A DNA stretch of 64,000 nt from Faecalicoccus pleomorphus DSM 20574. GTDB taxonomy: Bacteria > Bacillota_I > Bacilli_A > Erysipelotrichales > Erysipelotrichaceae. A program made the translations under genes and the position numbers. The notes beneath the pieces are model-generated. The model did no database searches. It saw only the letters and a program-made list of their open reading frames with translations, and was not told where the DNA came from. Where the stretch lies: positions 62,001 through 126,000 of the forward strand of contig NZ_ATUT01000001.1 of assembly GCF_000420345.1 (NCBI RefSeq), given 5' to 3'. Each line of letters starts with the position of its first letter. Within the stretch, counting starts at the first letter, position 1. Positions 1 through 6,869 of the stretch are shown here, piece by piece.

Positions 1-1232
1 ATGATTTAACACCAAGTGATACGGCGCAGTTAAATGAATATGTAAAAGGATTTGCCACAGAAATCGGTGGAAAGACTTCTCACTCTGCCATTATGGCAAA
101 TTCTTTGGAGATTCCGGCTGTTGTAGGATGCCCAGGTGTTATGGATGCCGTTAAGACCGGAGATGTATTGGCGTTGGATGCTTTGGATGGTGTTGTAGAA
201 GTAAACCCGGATGAAGCTACGATTCAAGCTTATCAAGAAAAAGCAAAAGCCTATGCCAAAGAAAAAGAAGAATTAAAGGTTTTGGTCTCTGAAAAATCTG
301 TGACAAAAGATGGTCATGAAGTGGAATTAGCTGGAAATATCGGCGGATTTAAAGATGTAGAAGGCGTACTTAAGAACGGCGGAGAAGGTGTAGGTCTATT
401 CCGTACGGAATTCTTATATATGAATTCTGATCATTTCCCAACAGAAGATGAACAGTTTGAAGCTTATAAACAGGTACTGGAAGGAATGCAGGGAAAACGT
501 GTTGTCGTTCGTACTTTGGATATCGGTGGTGACAAGCATTTGTCTTACTATGAATTCCCAAATGAAATGAACCCATTCTTAGGTTATCGTGCCATTCGTC
601 TGTGCTTAAAAGAACAAGATATCTTCCGTACACAGCTTCGTGCATTATGTCGTGCATCCGTTTATGGAAGACTGTGCATCATGTTCCCAATGATCGCAAC
701 CGTAAAAGAATTCTGTGATGCCAAAGCGATCTTTGAAGATGTGAAAAAAGAATTGATTTCTGAAGGTGTTCAGGTAGCTGATAATATTGAAGTAGGTATG
801 ATGGTTGAAATTCCTGCTGCTGCCGTATTGGCTGATCAGTTTGCCAAATATGCAGACTTCTTCTCTATTGGTACAAATGATTTGATTCAGTATTCTATGG
901 CTGCCGATCGTATGTCTGAACATGTATCGTATTTGTATCAGCCATACAACCCGAGTGTACTTCGTCTGATTGCCAACACAATCAAGGGCGCTCATTCACA
1001 AGGTAAATGGGCCGGTATGTGTGGTGCTATGGCCGGTGAACCGAATGCTGTACCGATTCTGTTAGGATTGGGATTGGATGAATTCTCCATGAGTGCTACG
1101 CAGATTCTGAAAGCTCGTAAAGTTGTAAAATCTTTGAGTTATGAAGAGATGAAAGATTTAGCACAGGAATGCTTAAACAAGCAAACGGCAGAAGAAGTCT
1201 TAGAATACGTACAATCAAAAGTAGAACAGTAA
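1..1232 (+). CDS. ptsI: PTS phosphoenolpyruvate-protein phosphotransferase (Enzyme I), 5' end missing
   Basis: This is the C-terminal part of Enzyme I, which takes phosphate from PEP and passes it to HPr at the head of the sugar phosphotransferase system in the cytoplasm. The reading frame is open from base 3 at the window edge, so the true start lies upstream. The phosphorylated histidine is visible in [11 protein letters not shown] (His codon at 81-83). It is followed by the PEP-binding barrel, with a [10 protein letters not shown]-like segment, the GTNDLIQY segment and, near the C terminus, the MCGAMAGEP segment that carries the catalytic Cys. A strong terminator follows, so ptsI ends its operon. 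ptsH is not in the window. Confidence 0.97.
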   Translation, partial: DLTPSDTAQLNEYVKGFATEIGGKTSHSAIMANSLEIPAVVGCPGVMDAVKTGDVLALDALDGVVEVNPDEATIQAYQEKAKAYAKEKEELKVLVSEKSVTKDGHEVELAGNIGGFKDVEGVLKNGGEGVGLFRTEFLYMNSDHFPTEDEQFEAYKQVLEGMQGKRVVVRTLDIGGDKHLSYYEFPNEMNPFLGYRAIRLCLKEQDIFRTQLRALCRASVYGRLCIMFPMIATVKEFCDAKAIFEDVKKELISEGVQVADNIEVGMMVEIPAAAVLADQFAKYADFFSIGTNDLIQYSMAADRMSEHVSYLYQPYNPSVLRLIANTIKGAHSQGKWAGMCGAMAGEPNAVPILLGLGLDEFSMSATQILKARKVVKSLSYEEMKDLAQECLNKQTAEEVLEYVQSKVEQ

Positions 1233-1242
1233 AAATCCTTTG

Positions 1243-1273
1243 AGGTATAGAGCTTGGCTCTATACCTTTTTTT
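1243..1273 (+). terminator. Rho-independent terminator after ptsI
   Basis: An 11-bp perfect stem (1243-1253 with 1257-1267) and a 3-base loop are followed by a run of seven T. Confidence 0.92.
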
Positions 1274-1412
1274 GTAGTAAAGAGTTGAACGTATAGCTCA
1301 ATATCTAAATGAATCAAAAAAGTAAATCTCTGATCCAGAAAGCAATTTAAAGAAATGGAGATCAAGCATACAATTCCAGTATTTATATAGAGATATTGAA
1401 CTGTAGATAAAA

Positions 1413-1458
1413 ATAAAAGGAGACTGAGCAGATTGTATTCTGTTAATCTCCTTTTTAT
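1413..1458 (-). terminator. Possible terminator of the minus-strand gene at 1478-1801
   Basis: The arms ATAAAAGGAGA (1413-1423) and TCTCCTTTTTAT (1447-1458) are complementary but enclose a loop of more than 20 bases. On the minus strand a T-rich tail follows. It is weaker than the other terminators here. Confidence 0.4.
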
Positions 1459-1477
1459 GAACATTACTTTCATTCTC

Positions 1478-1801
1478 TTAAGAAATTAATCTTTGAATTT
1501 GTTCAATAAAAGTTCTTGCTTCCTTAATGGCTTTATGGTAATCCAAATTGTTTCGAACAAGGGGTTCTTCATTCCAAGTGAGATCTTTGACAGAATCATC
1601 ATTCCATGTAAAACGTATGATAATTTGAACATGCTCATCATCGTTAGCCATTGAATGACTTAAGGTATTCGCCAGGGAATTAAAAATGGTTTTGGAAACT
1701 TCTTTTTTTACAGGGACGATTTTTAATTCAACTTTTCGAATGGATGAAATATTCAAGGAAAGATTATCAGACTTTATGGTATTGTTTTCTAATGTAATCA
1801 T
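1478..1801 (-). CDS. Small cytoplasmic protein of unknown function (107 aa)
   Basis: I do not recognise this protein. It has no signal peptide or membrane segment. The composition alternates short beta-like stretches (KVELKIVPVKK, VQIIIRFTW) and ends in a helix (DYHKAIKEARTFIEQIQRLIS), suggesting a small folded alpha/beta domain. The start at 1801 is supported by AAAGGCGG about ten bases upstream on the minus strand. It stands alone, convergent with ptsI and divergent from the small membrane protein at 1940, with about 140 bp between the two starts. Confidence 0.6.
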   Translation of the reverse strand: MITLENNTIKSDNLSLNISSIRKVELKIVPVKKEVSKTIFNSLANTLSHSMANDDEHVQIIIRFTWNDDSVKDLTWNEEPLVRNNLDYHKAIKEARTFIEQIQRLIS

Positions 1802-1939
1802 AGGAAAGACCGCCTTTCTAATCCCTTTATATCATGCATGTTATAAAAAGTATAGTTAATTTTTACATCCTTTTAACGTAACAGTATCAAAGCTCTAACC
1901 TGCAAGACGTATGATATAACCAAAGTTGAGGTAGGGAAA

Positions 1940-2167
1940 ATGTTGTATGTCATGGGATTCTGTAGTATTTCGCTAAGTGTTTTAAGTTATGTTCGTTCTA
2001 AGTTTTCATCCAGTCAGGTCAAAGAGCGTTTGGAGATTATCGCATGCACTTTATTATTGGTGGGCTTACTATTTTTAGTGGGTACATTTGGTATATCGTT
2101 GAGTGCGGTTTTGGCTTCCAGTTCGTTTATTTGTTTGGTGGCCCTTGTCTTTCAGTTTCTGATTTAA
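1940..2167 (+). CDS. Small two-helix membrane protein (75 aa)
   Basis: The family is unknown. Residues about 1-15 are hydrophobic, and residues about 33-75 form one long or two closely spaced membrane helices (CTLLLVGLLFLVG and AVLASSSFICLVALVFQFLI). A short basic stretch lies between the two parts. GAGG at 1928-1931, eight bases before the ATG, is a good ribosome site. It precedes the valS T-box leader, which has its own promoter, so no functional link to valS is implied. Confidence 0.55.
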   Translation: MLYVMGFCSISLSVLSYVRSKFSSSQVKERLEIIACTLLLVGLLFLVGTFGISLSAVLASSSFICLVALVFQFLI

Positions 2168-2176
2168 AATTAAGCC

Positions 2177-2205
2177 TTGAATTTTGTTTTCATTTAACAT
2201 ACACT
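2177..2205 (+). promoter_or_regulatory. Sigma-A promoter of the valS leader
   Basis: TTGAAT (2177-2182), a 17-base spacer and TACACT (2200-2205) lie just upstream of the T-box leader. Confidence 0.6.
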
Positions 2206-2211
2206 ATACAC

Positions 2212-2430
2212 ATAAATGCGAGGAATAGAAGGAGTAGTTTTTCCGGAAGTTGCAGAGAGTTTCTGGTTGGTGAAAAGAAATACAAAGGGAAGATGAAGGT
2301 AGTCTAGGAGCAGGTCTTTGAATAGAGTAGAAGACATCGCAGACACAGCGTTATGTGTAATGAGGTATGTTTTACATACAAATTTAGGTGGTACCACGTC
2401 AAGCACGTCCTAATCGGATGTGCTTTTTTT
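2212..2430 (+). promoter_or_regulatory. T-box leader (valine) controlling valS
   Basis: The leader RNA binds uncharged tRNA-Val and antiterminates. It shows the AGAGAG element, the GGTTGGTGAAAA stem I motif, a candidate specifier codon GTA (2299-2301, Val) and the T-box AGGTGGTACCACG (2386-2398), whose TGG pairs with the tRNA CCA end. A terminator follows directly before the valS ribosome site. The Val codon agrees with the gene downstream. Confidence 0.93.
2402..2430 (+). terminator. T-box regulated terminator of valS
   Basis: AGCACGTCC (2402-2410) pairs with GGATGTGCT (2416-2424), with one G-U pair, and a T run follows. The 5' arm borders the T-box, as expected for a mutually exclusive antiterminator. 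Confidence 0.9.
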
Positions 2431-2446
2431 ATGAAGGAGGATGAAT

Positions 2447-5065
2447 ATGGAAAAAGAAATGGCACCCAAATATGATCATTTACAAGTAGAATCCGGTAAA
2501 TATCAAAATTGGATCGACCAGGGATATTTTACGGCTGGGGATGTATCAAAAAGACCGTATTGTATTGTGATTCCGCCGCCCAATGTAACAGGAAAACTGC
2601 ATTTGGGGCATGCCTGGGATACGACATTACAGGATATTATCTGCCGTTATAAACGTTTGCAGGGATATGATGTATTGTGGGTGGCTGGTATGGATCATGC
2701 CGGAATTGCAACACAGGCTAAAGTGGATGCCCGTTTAAAAGAAGAGGGGATCTCTCGTTACGATATCGGTCGAGAAAAATTCTTGAATCGTGCCTGGGAA
2801 TGGAAAGATGAATATGCGGCCACGATTCGTAAACAGTGGGCAAAATTAGGTTTATCTTTAGATTATACAAGAGAGCGTTTTACTTTGGATGAAGGATTGA
2901 GTCATGCGGTACGCAAGGTCTTTGTAGATCTCTATAACGATGGTCTGATTTATCAGGGAGAACGTATTATCAATTGGGATCCGGAAGCCAAGACAGCATT
3001 ATCCAACATTGAAGTCGAACATAAAGAAATTAAAGGCCATATGTACTACTTTAAATATAAAGTGGTAGAAACGGGAAAAGAACTCATTATCGCAACAACT
3101 CGTCCGGAAACGATGTTTGCCGACCAGGCAATTTTTGTACATCCTGAGGATGAACGCTATAAAGATATTGTCGGAATGCATGCGATCAATCCGGCCAATG
3201 GCGAAGAATTACCAATCATGGCCGATGATTATATCGATATGGACTTTGGTACCGCTGTGATGAAATGTACACCGGCACACGATCCTAACGACTTTATGTT
3301 GGCTAAAAAATACGATTTGCCGATGCCAATCTGTATGAATCCGGATGGCACGATGAATGGTATGGCACATAAATATGCCGGTATGGATCGCTTTGAATGT
3401 CGTAAGGCATTGGTGGAAGATTTTGAAAAAGCCGGTGTTGTCGACCATATTGAAGAACATATGCATCAGGTTGGTCACTCCCAACGTACCGGTGTTATCG
3501 TAGAACCATATTTAAGCAAGCAGTGGTTTGTAAAGATGAAACCATTGGCCGATGAAGTTTTAAAAAATCAAAAGATTGAAGATCAAAAGATCAACTTTGT
3601 TCCTTCCCGATTTGAAAAGACATTTGAACAATGGCTGGAGAATATCGAAGACTGGTGTATTTCCCGTCAGTTATGGTGGGGACATCGTATTCCGGCATGG
3701 ACGAATAAAACGACGGGTGAAATCTATGTAGGTATGGAGGATCCAAAAGATACAGAAAACTGGACACAGGATGAGGATGTACTGGATACTTGGTTCTCCA
3801 GCGCACTGTGGCCGTTCTCCACATTAGGATGGCCGGAAACCACCGAAGATTTAAAACGCTATTTCCCTAATGATTGTCTGGTTACCGGATACGATATTAT
3901 CTTCTTCTGGGTAGCTCGTATGGCGTTCCAAACTCGTTACTGTATGAAGAATCGCCCGTTTAAAGATGTATTGATCCATGGCTTGGTACGTGATGCACAG
4001 GGACGTAAAATGTCTAAATCTTTGGGAAATGGTATTGATCCGATGGATGTCATTCAGGAAAAAGGTGCCGATGCCCTGCGTTTCTTCTTGACGACCAATT
4101 CGACACCGGGATTAGATCTTCGATTTGATGATAAAAAAATGGATGCATCCTGGAACTTTATCAATAAGATCTGGAACGCAGCGCGTTTTGTTCAGATGCA
4201 GCTGCAGGATGAAAAACCGGTATTGAAACCGGAAAACTTAAGTGCTGTAGATAAATGGATTTTGTCAAGAATGAATACCGTGATGGATCATGTTACTCTG
4301 AATATGGATCGTTATGAATTTGCGATGGTAGGCAATGAATTATATAGTTTTGTATGGGATGATTTCTGCAGCTGGTATATCGAATTAAGTAAAGCTAATT
4401 TGTATAGTGAAAATGTAAATGTTGTTTCTTCGACCAAAGCTGTACTATACACTGTATTAATCAACATTTGTAAGCTTTTACATCCTTTTATGCCGTTTGT
4501 AACGGAAGAAATTTATCAGTCGTTGCCACATGATAAAGAAAGCATCAATGTAGAAACATGGCCAGATAAGATTGAATTTGACTCTAAGGAAAACGAAAAA
4601 GAATTTGTCGATCTGGCTTTATCGATCATCGTGAAAGTTCGAGAGATCAAACAGGAATACAATATGAAACCAAGCAATCCTCTTACGATATCCATTGTCG
4701 ATGAACAAGGAAGTGTAATCGATCTTTCGAACGATTATAAACGCATTATCGACCGTATGTGTCATGTCAACTTTGAAACGATCGAAGATGAAGATATTTT
4801 AAGCCGTACTCTGGAAAAAGCGATACTTCGTGTTCGTATGGGGGATCTGGTTGACTACAACGAAGAAAAAGAAAAGCTGGAAAAGGAAATTGATAGACTT
4901 CAAAAAGAAATCAAACGAGCCAGTGGTATGTTAAACAATCCAAATTTTGTCTCCAAGGCTCCACAGGCGAAGGTGGATCAGGAAAAGGCAAAATTAGCTT
5001 CCTATGAAGATCAACTGCATATGACTCAGACGAACCTGGAAGATATTTTAAAGAAAATTGGATAG
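2447..5065 (+). CDS. valS: Valine-tRNA ligase
   Basis: This class I synthetase charges tRNA-Val in the cytoplasm. The HIGH motif is seen as PPNVTGKLHLGH near residue 50 and the second catalytic motif as GRKMSKSLGNG near residue 520. The editing domain lies between them, followed by the anticodon-binding helical domain and a C-terminal coiled coil (about residues 805-872) rich in Glu and Lys, typical of ValRS. Length of 872 aa is normal. The ATG at 2441 touches the AAGGAGG site, so the ATG at 2447, six bases away, is the better start. Expression is set by the T-box leader, and the gene ends at its own terminator. Confidence 0.98.
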   Translation: MEKEMAPKYDHLQVESGKYQNWIDQGYFTAGDVSKRPYCIVIPPPNVTGKLHLGHAWDTTLQDIICRYKRLQGYDVLWVAGMDHAGIATQAKVDARLKEEGISRYDIGREKFLNRAWEWKDEYAATIRKQWAKLGLSLDYTRERFTLDEGLSHAVRKVFVDLYNDGLIYQGERIINWDPEAKTALSNIEVEHKEIKGHMYYFKYKVVETGKELIIATTRPETMFADQAIFVHPEDERYKDIVGMHAINPANGEELPIMADDYIDMDFGTAVMKCTPAHDPNDFMLAKKYDLPMPICMNPDGTMNGMAHKYAGMDRFECRKALVEDFEKAGVVDHIEEHMHQVGHSQRTGVIVEPYLSKQWFVKMKPLADEVLKNQKIEDQKINFVPSRFEKTFEQWLENIEDWCISRQLWWGHRIPAWTNKTTGEIYVGMEDPKDTENWTQDEDVLDTWFSSALWPFSTLGWPETTEDLKRYFPNDCLVTGYDIIFFWVARMAFQTRYCMKNRPFKDVLIHGLVRDAQGRKMSKSLGNGIDPMDVIQEKGADALRFFLTTNSTPGLDLRFDDKKMDASWNFINKIWNAARFVQMQLQDEKPVLKPENLSAVDKWILSRMNTVMDHVTLNMDRYEFAMVGNELYSFVWDDFCSWYIELSKANLYSENVNVVSSTKAVLYTVLINICKLLHPFMPFVTEEIYQSLPHDKESINVETWPDKIEFDSKENEKEFVDLALSIIVKVREIKQEYNMKPSNPLTISIVDEQGSVIDLSNDYKRIIDRMCHVNFETIEDEDILSRTLEKAILRVRMGDLVDYNEEKEKLEKEIDRLQKEIKRASGMLNNPNFVSKAPQAKVDQEKAKLASYEDQLHMTQTNLEDILKKIG

Positions 5066-5071
5066 TGTTAA

Positions 5072-5096
5072 AAAAGCTCCGAACTGGAGCTTTTTT
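5072..5096. terminator. Terminator shared by valS and the convergent minus-strand pair
   Basis: The stem AAGCTCC/GGAGCTT is flanked by A and T runs on both sides, so it can work in both directions. Confidence 0.85.
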
Positions 5097-5121
5097 GTAT
5101 ATATGCTAGAAAAAATCAACT

Positions 5122-5313
5122 TTAAATAGGTAGTAAATTGAAAGGAAAAGACAGAGCATGGCAAGTCCCCAAAAGAACCATATTGTAATTTTTTTTTGAT
5201 TTTTTTTTGCTTTGCTTAAGGATACCAAAGAATATCCAAATCCATAAAATACACTGTATGGATTTGGATAGAATATGAAGTATCAAGTTAAATGTTTCCT
5301 CTGATATTGTCAT
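5122..5313 (-). CDS. Small cationic membrane protein, candidate immunity protein (63 aa)
   Basis: The family is unknown. Its ATG overlaps the stop of the upstream secreted-protein gene in an ATGA (5310-5313), so the two are probably translationally coupled. Residues about 8-31 form a hydrophobic helix (LILHILSKSIQCILWIWIFF), followed by a strongly basic stretch (KQSKKKSKK) and a second, weaker hydrophobic region at the C terminus. Small basic membrane proteins directly downstream of bacteriocin genes are often immunity proteins; that role is inferred from position and shape only. The gene is very A+T rich, with long A/T runs unlike the housekeeping genes around it. Confidence 0.5.
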   Translation of the reverse strand: MTISEETFNLILHILSKSIQCILWIWIFFGILKQSKKKSKKNYNMVLLGTCHALSFPFNLLPI

Positions 5314-5957
5314 AATGCATGGTACGCGTTACGCGCTCTAGCTGTTAGTGTATTTAGATGTTTGGCACTATCTATAACCCCTCCTGGGGCTCCCATAGAA
5401 GTTAAAGAACCAATGAGTCCACCTATACTAAGTCCTCCTGTGGCAAAGGCTGCGAGTAATGATCCTACCACATTGAAGCCTAAAGCCCATGTTATGCTCC
5501 ACTCTGTACTGACCATATCATCTATGGCATCGGTAAAACGATCGATATTTGCTGCGTTCTTCGAAGTTCGAGTTCTCGTTTTGGATACTACTTTACCATT
5601 AATAACTGCAGTTAAGGTATATGAATTTCCTTTTTTTGAGTAACCCCATGGGGAATAAACGAAACGTGGTTTTTTATTGTAGAATGTAATTGTATTTTCT
5701 ACTCCGTTAAAAATTTCTTTAATTTCTATTTTTTTGGTTTTTTTATCAAATGTAACTGTACCTTTAGAGGAGCTATCTAAATAATGAACAACTCTTTCTG
5801 TTTCATCATCTTTTATTATTTCATATTGTAGTTCAGAATATTCAGGATCAGAAATCGTCTCATTTTCTAATGCATAAGTACTAGAAGTTTGTGATAGTAG
5901 AAATGAGCATAAAAGAAATGGCACCATAAGTATAATTGTTAAAGATTTGCGTTTCAT
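5310..5957 (-). CDS. Secreted bacteriocin-like protein (215 aa)
   Basis: An N-terminal signal peptide (MKRKSLTIILMVPFLLCSFL, with likely cleavage after STYA near residue 29) points to export. The middle part is charged and beta-rich (KGTVTFDKKTKKIEIKEI). Residues about 150-195 form a hydrophobic Gly/Ala/Ser-rich segment with a GGLSIGGLIGS run, followed by a short basic tail. This layout resembles large secreted bacteriocins such as the geobacillin-26 type, but that match is from memory and weak. AGGAGG lies six bases before the ATG. A strong promoter and a palindrome lie upstream, and a small membrane protein gene overlaps the stop. A lipid-binding or toxin-like surface protein is the alternative. 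Confidence 0.55.
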   Translation of the reverse strand: MKRKSLTIILMVPFLLCSFLLSQTSSTYALENETISDPEYSELQYEIIKDDETERVVHYLDSSSKGTVTFDKKTKKIEIKEIFNGVENTITFYNKKPRFVYSPWGYSKKGNSYTLTAVINGKVVSKTRTRTSKNAANIDRFTDAIDDMVSTEWSITWALGFNVVGSLLAAFATGGLSIGGLIGSLTSMGAPGGVIDSAKHLNTLTARARNAYHAL

Positions 5958-6032
5958 AATAACCTCCTACTTTCTTGTTCGTAGTGCAAATCCCAGGTGT
6001 ATTGATTTCTTTTTTTATAATGGAAATCTCTA

Positions 6033-6048
6033 ATCAAATCGATTTGAT
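6033..6048. promoter_or_regulatory. Perfect 16-bp palindrome, candidate operator of the bacteriocin-like pair
   Basis: ATCAAATCGATTTGAT equals its own reverse complement. It lies just downstream of the -10 box of the minus-strand promoter at 6062-6091, over the first transcribed bases, which is where a repressor would block initiation or clearance. Confidence 0.5.
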
Positions 6049-6061
6049 AATATTTATGTAT

Positions 6062-6091
6062 ATTATAGTATATATATTGCATTTTTTTCAA
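6062..6091 (-). promoter_or_regulatory. Sigma-A promoter of the secreted protein gene
   Basis: On the minus strand TTGAAA (6091-6086), an 18-base spacer and a perfect TATAAT (6067-6062) lie about 105 bp before the start codon. Confidence 0.7.
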
Positions 6092-6306
6092 ATGATTATT
6101 AAAACAATCTTATAGAGTCGTTTTATTTATTGGCATTGAATTGTTTTCTATCATTGCCTTTGATTAAAATTCATTTCTGGTCTAAGACCTAATCATAGGG
6201 AATGTCAAAATAGTACATTAATATGTATAAAATCATAAATAACAGTGATTCTACAATGAATCGCTTCGATGATGTCATTGAATGATGAGTGAGGGGAAGT
6301 AACAGT

Positions 6307-6349
6307 ATGTCAAAATTTATATTGACATTAGTTCATGAGATGATAATAT
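6307..6349 (+). promoter_or_regulatory. Promoter of the MarR-ABC operon with an inverted repeat over the -35 box
   Basis: TTGACA (6322-6327), a 16-base spacer and TAATAT (6344-6349) form the promoter. The perfect inverted repeat ATGTCAA-N8-TTGACAT (6307-6328) covers the -35 box and is a plausible MarR operator. Confidence 0.6.
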
Positions 6350-6360
6350 TTAGATACTAA

Positions 6361-6378
6361 AAGATTAAGAATCTTAAT
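6361..6378 (+). promoter_or_regulatory. Second inverted repeat before marR, candidate operator
   Basis: ATTAAGA-A-TCTTAAT (6364-6378) is a perfect 15-bp palindrome with a one-base centre. It overlaps a second arrangement, AAGATT-AAG-AATCTT (6361-6375). It sits in the 5' leader just upstream of AAAGGAG. Confidence 0.45.
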
Positions 6379-6392
6379 GAAAGGAGATTAGT

Positions 6393-6851
6393 ATGTCAAA
6401 ACAAGAAACGATCGATTTGATCAATTCTTCTATGTTGTCTTTGATGGAGTTCACAAGAAAGTCCAGAGGGCCAATTAAGGGTTTTCGGGCAAGAGATCTC
6501 AGTATTTTGATCTATATTCATACGGATAACGAACATCATCAGGTGACTATGTCACAATTAGCACAAAACTTAAAAGTGACACCGGCAGCCGCCAGTCAAA
6601 TCATTACAGGTTATGAAAAAAATGGATGGGTAAAGCGTGTTCGTTCTACCGTGGATCGCCGAACAGTCTATATTCAGATCACGGATGAGATCAAAGAGAA
6701 AATGTTAGAGAAATGGAATTGTCATCAGGCTCGATTGAATGAATTTCTGGATATGTTAGGTCCGGAAGACTGTGAAAATTTTCATCGCATTCTTGAGAAG
6801 ATGATTGATTTTGTACAAGAAAAAATGCAGGAAGATTTGTATGTGATGTAA
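6393..6851 (+). CDS. MarR-family transcriptional regulator (152 aa)
   Basis: This is a winged-helix dimeric repressor. The helix-turn-helix region reads VTMSQLAQNLKVTPAAASQIITGY (positions about 51-74; recognition helix at PAAASQIITGY), followed by the wing with DRRTVYIQITDE. Long N- and C-terminal helices form the dimer interface. AAAGGAG precedes the ATG. It is the first gene of an operon with two ABC exporter genes 18 bp downstream, the usual layout for a drug-responsive repressor controlling its own exporter. The two inverted repeats upstream are its likely binding sites. Confidence 0.92.
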   Translation: MSKQETIDLINSSMLSLMEFTRKSRGPIKGFRARDLSILIYIHTDNEHHQVTMSQLAQNLKVTPAAASQIITGYEKNGWVKRVRSTVDRRTVYIQITDEIKEKMLEKWNCHQARLNEFLDMLGPEDCENFHRILEKMIDFVQEKMQEDLYVM

Positions 6852-6869
6852 TGGAAAGAAAGGAACCGA

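Noticed and set aside
2044-2307. Plus-strand frame of 87 codons before valS
   Set aside because: It overlaps the small membrane protein gene and the T-box leader and has no protein-like features.
5362-5643. Plus-strand frame of 93 codons opposite the bacteriocin-like gene
   Set aside because: It is the antisense of a gene with a signal peptide, promoter and ribosome site, and has no ribosome site of its own.
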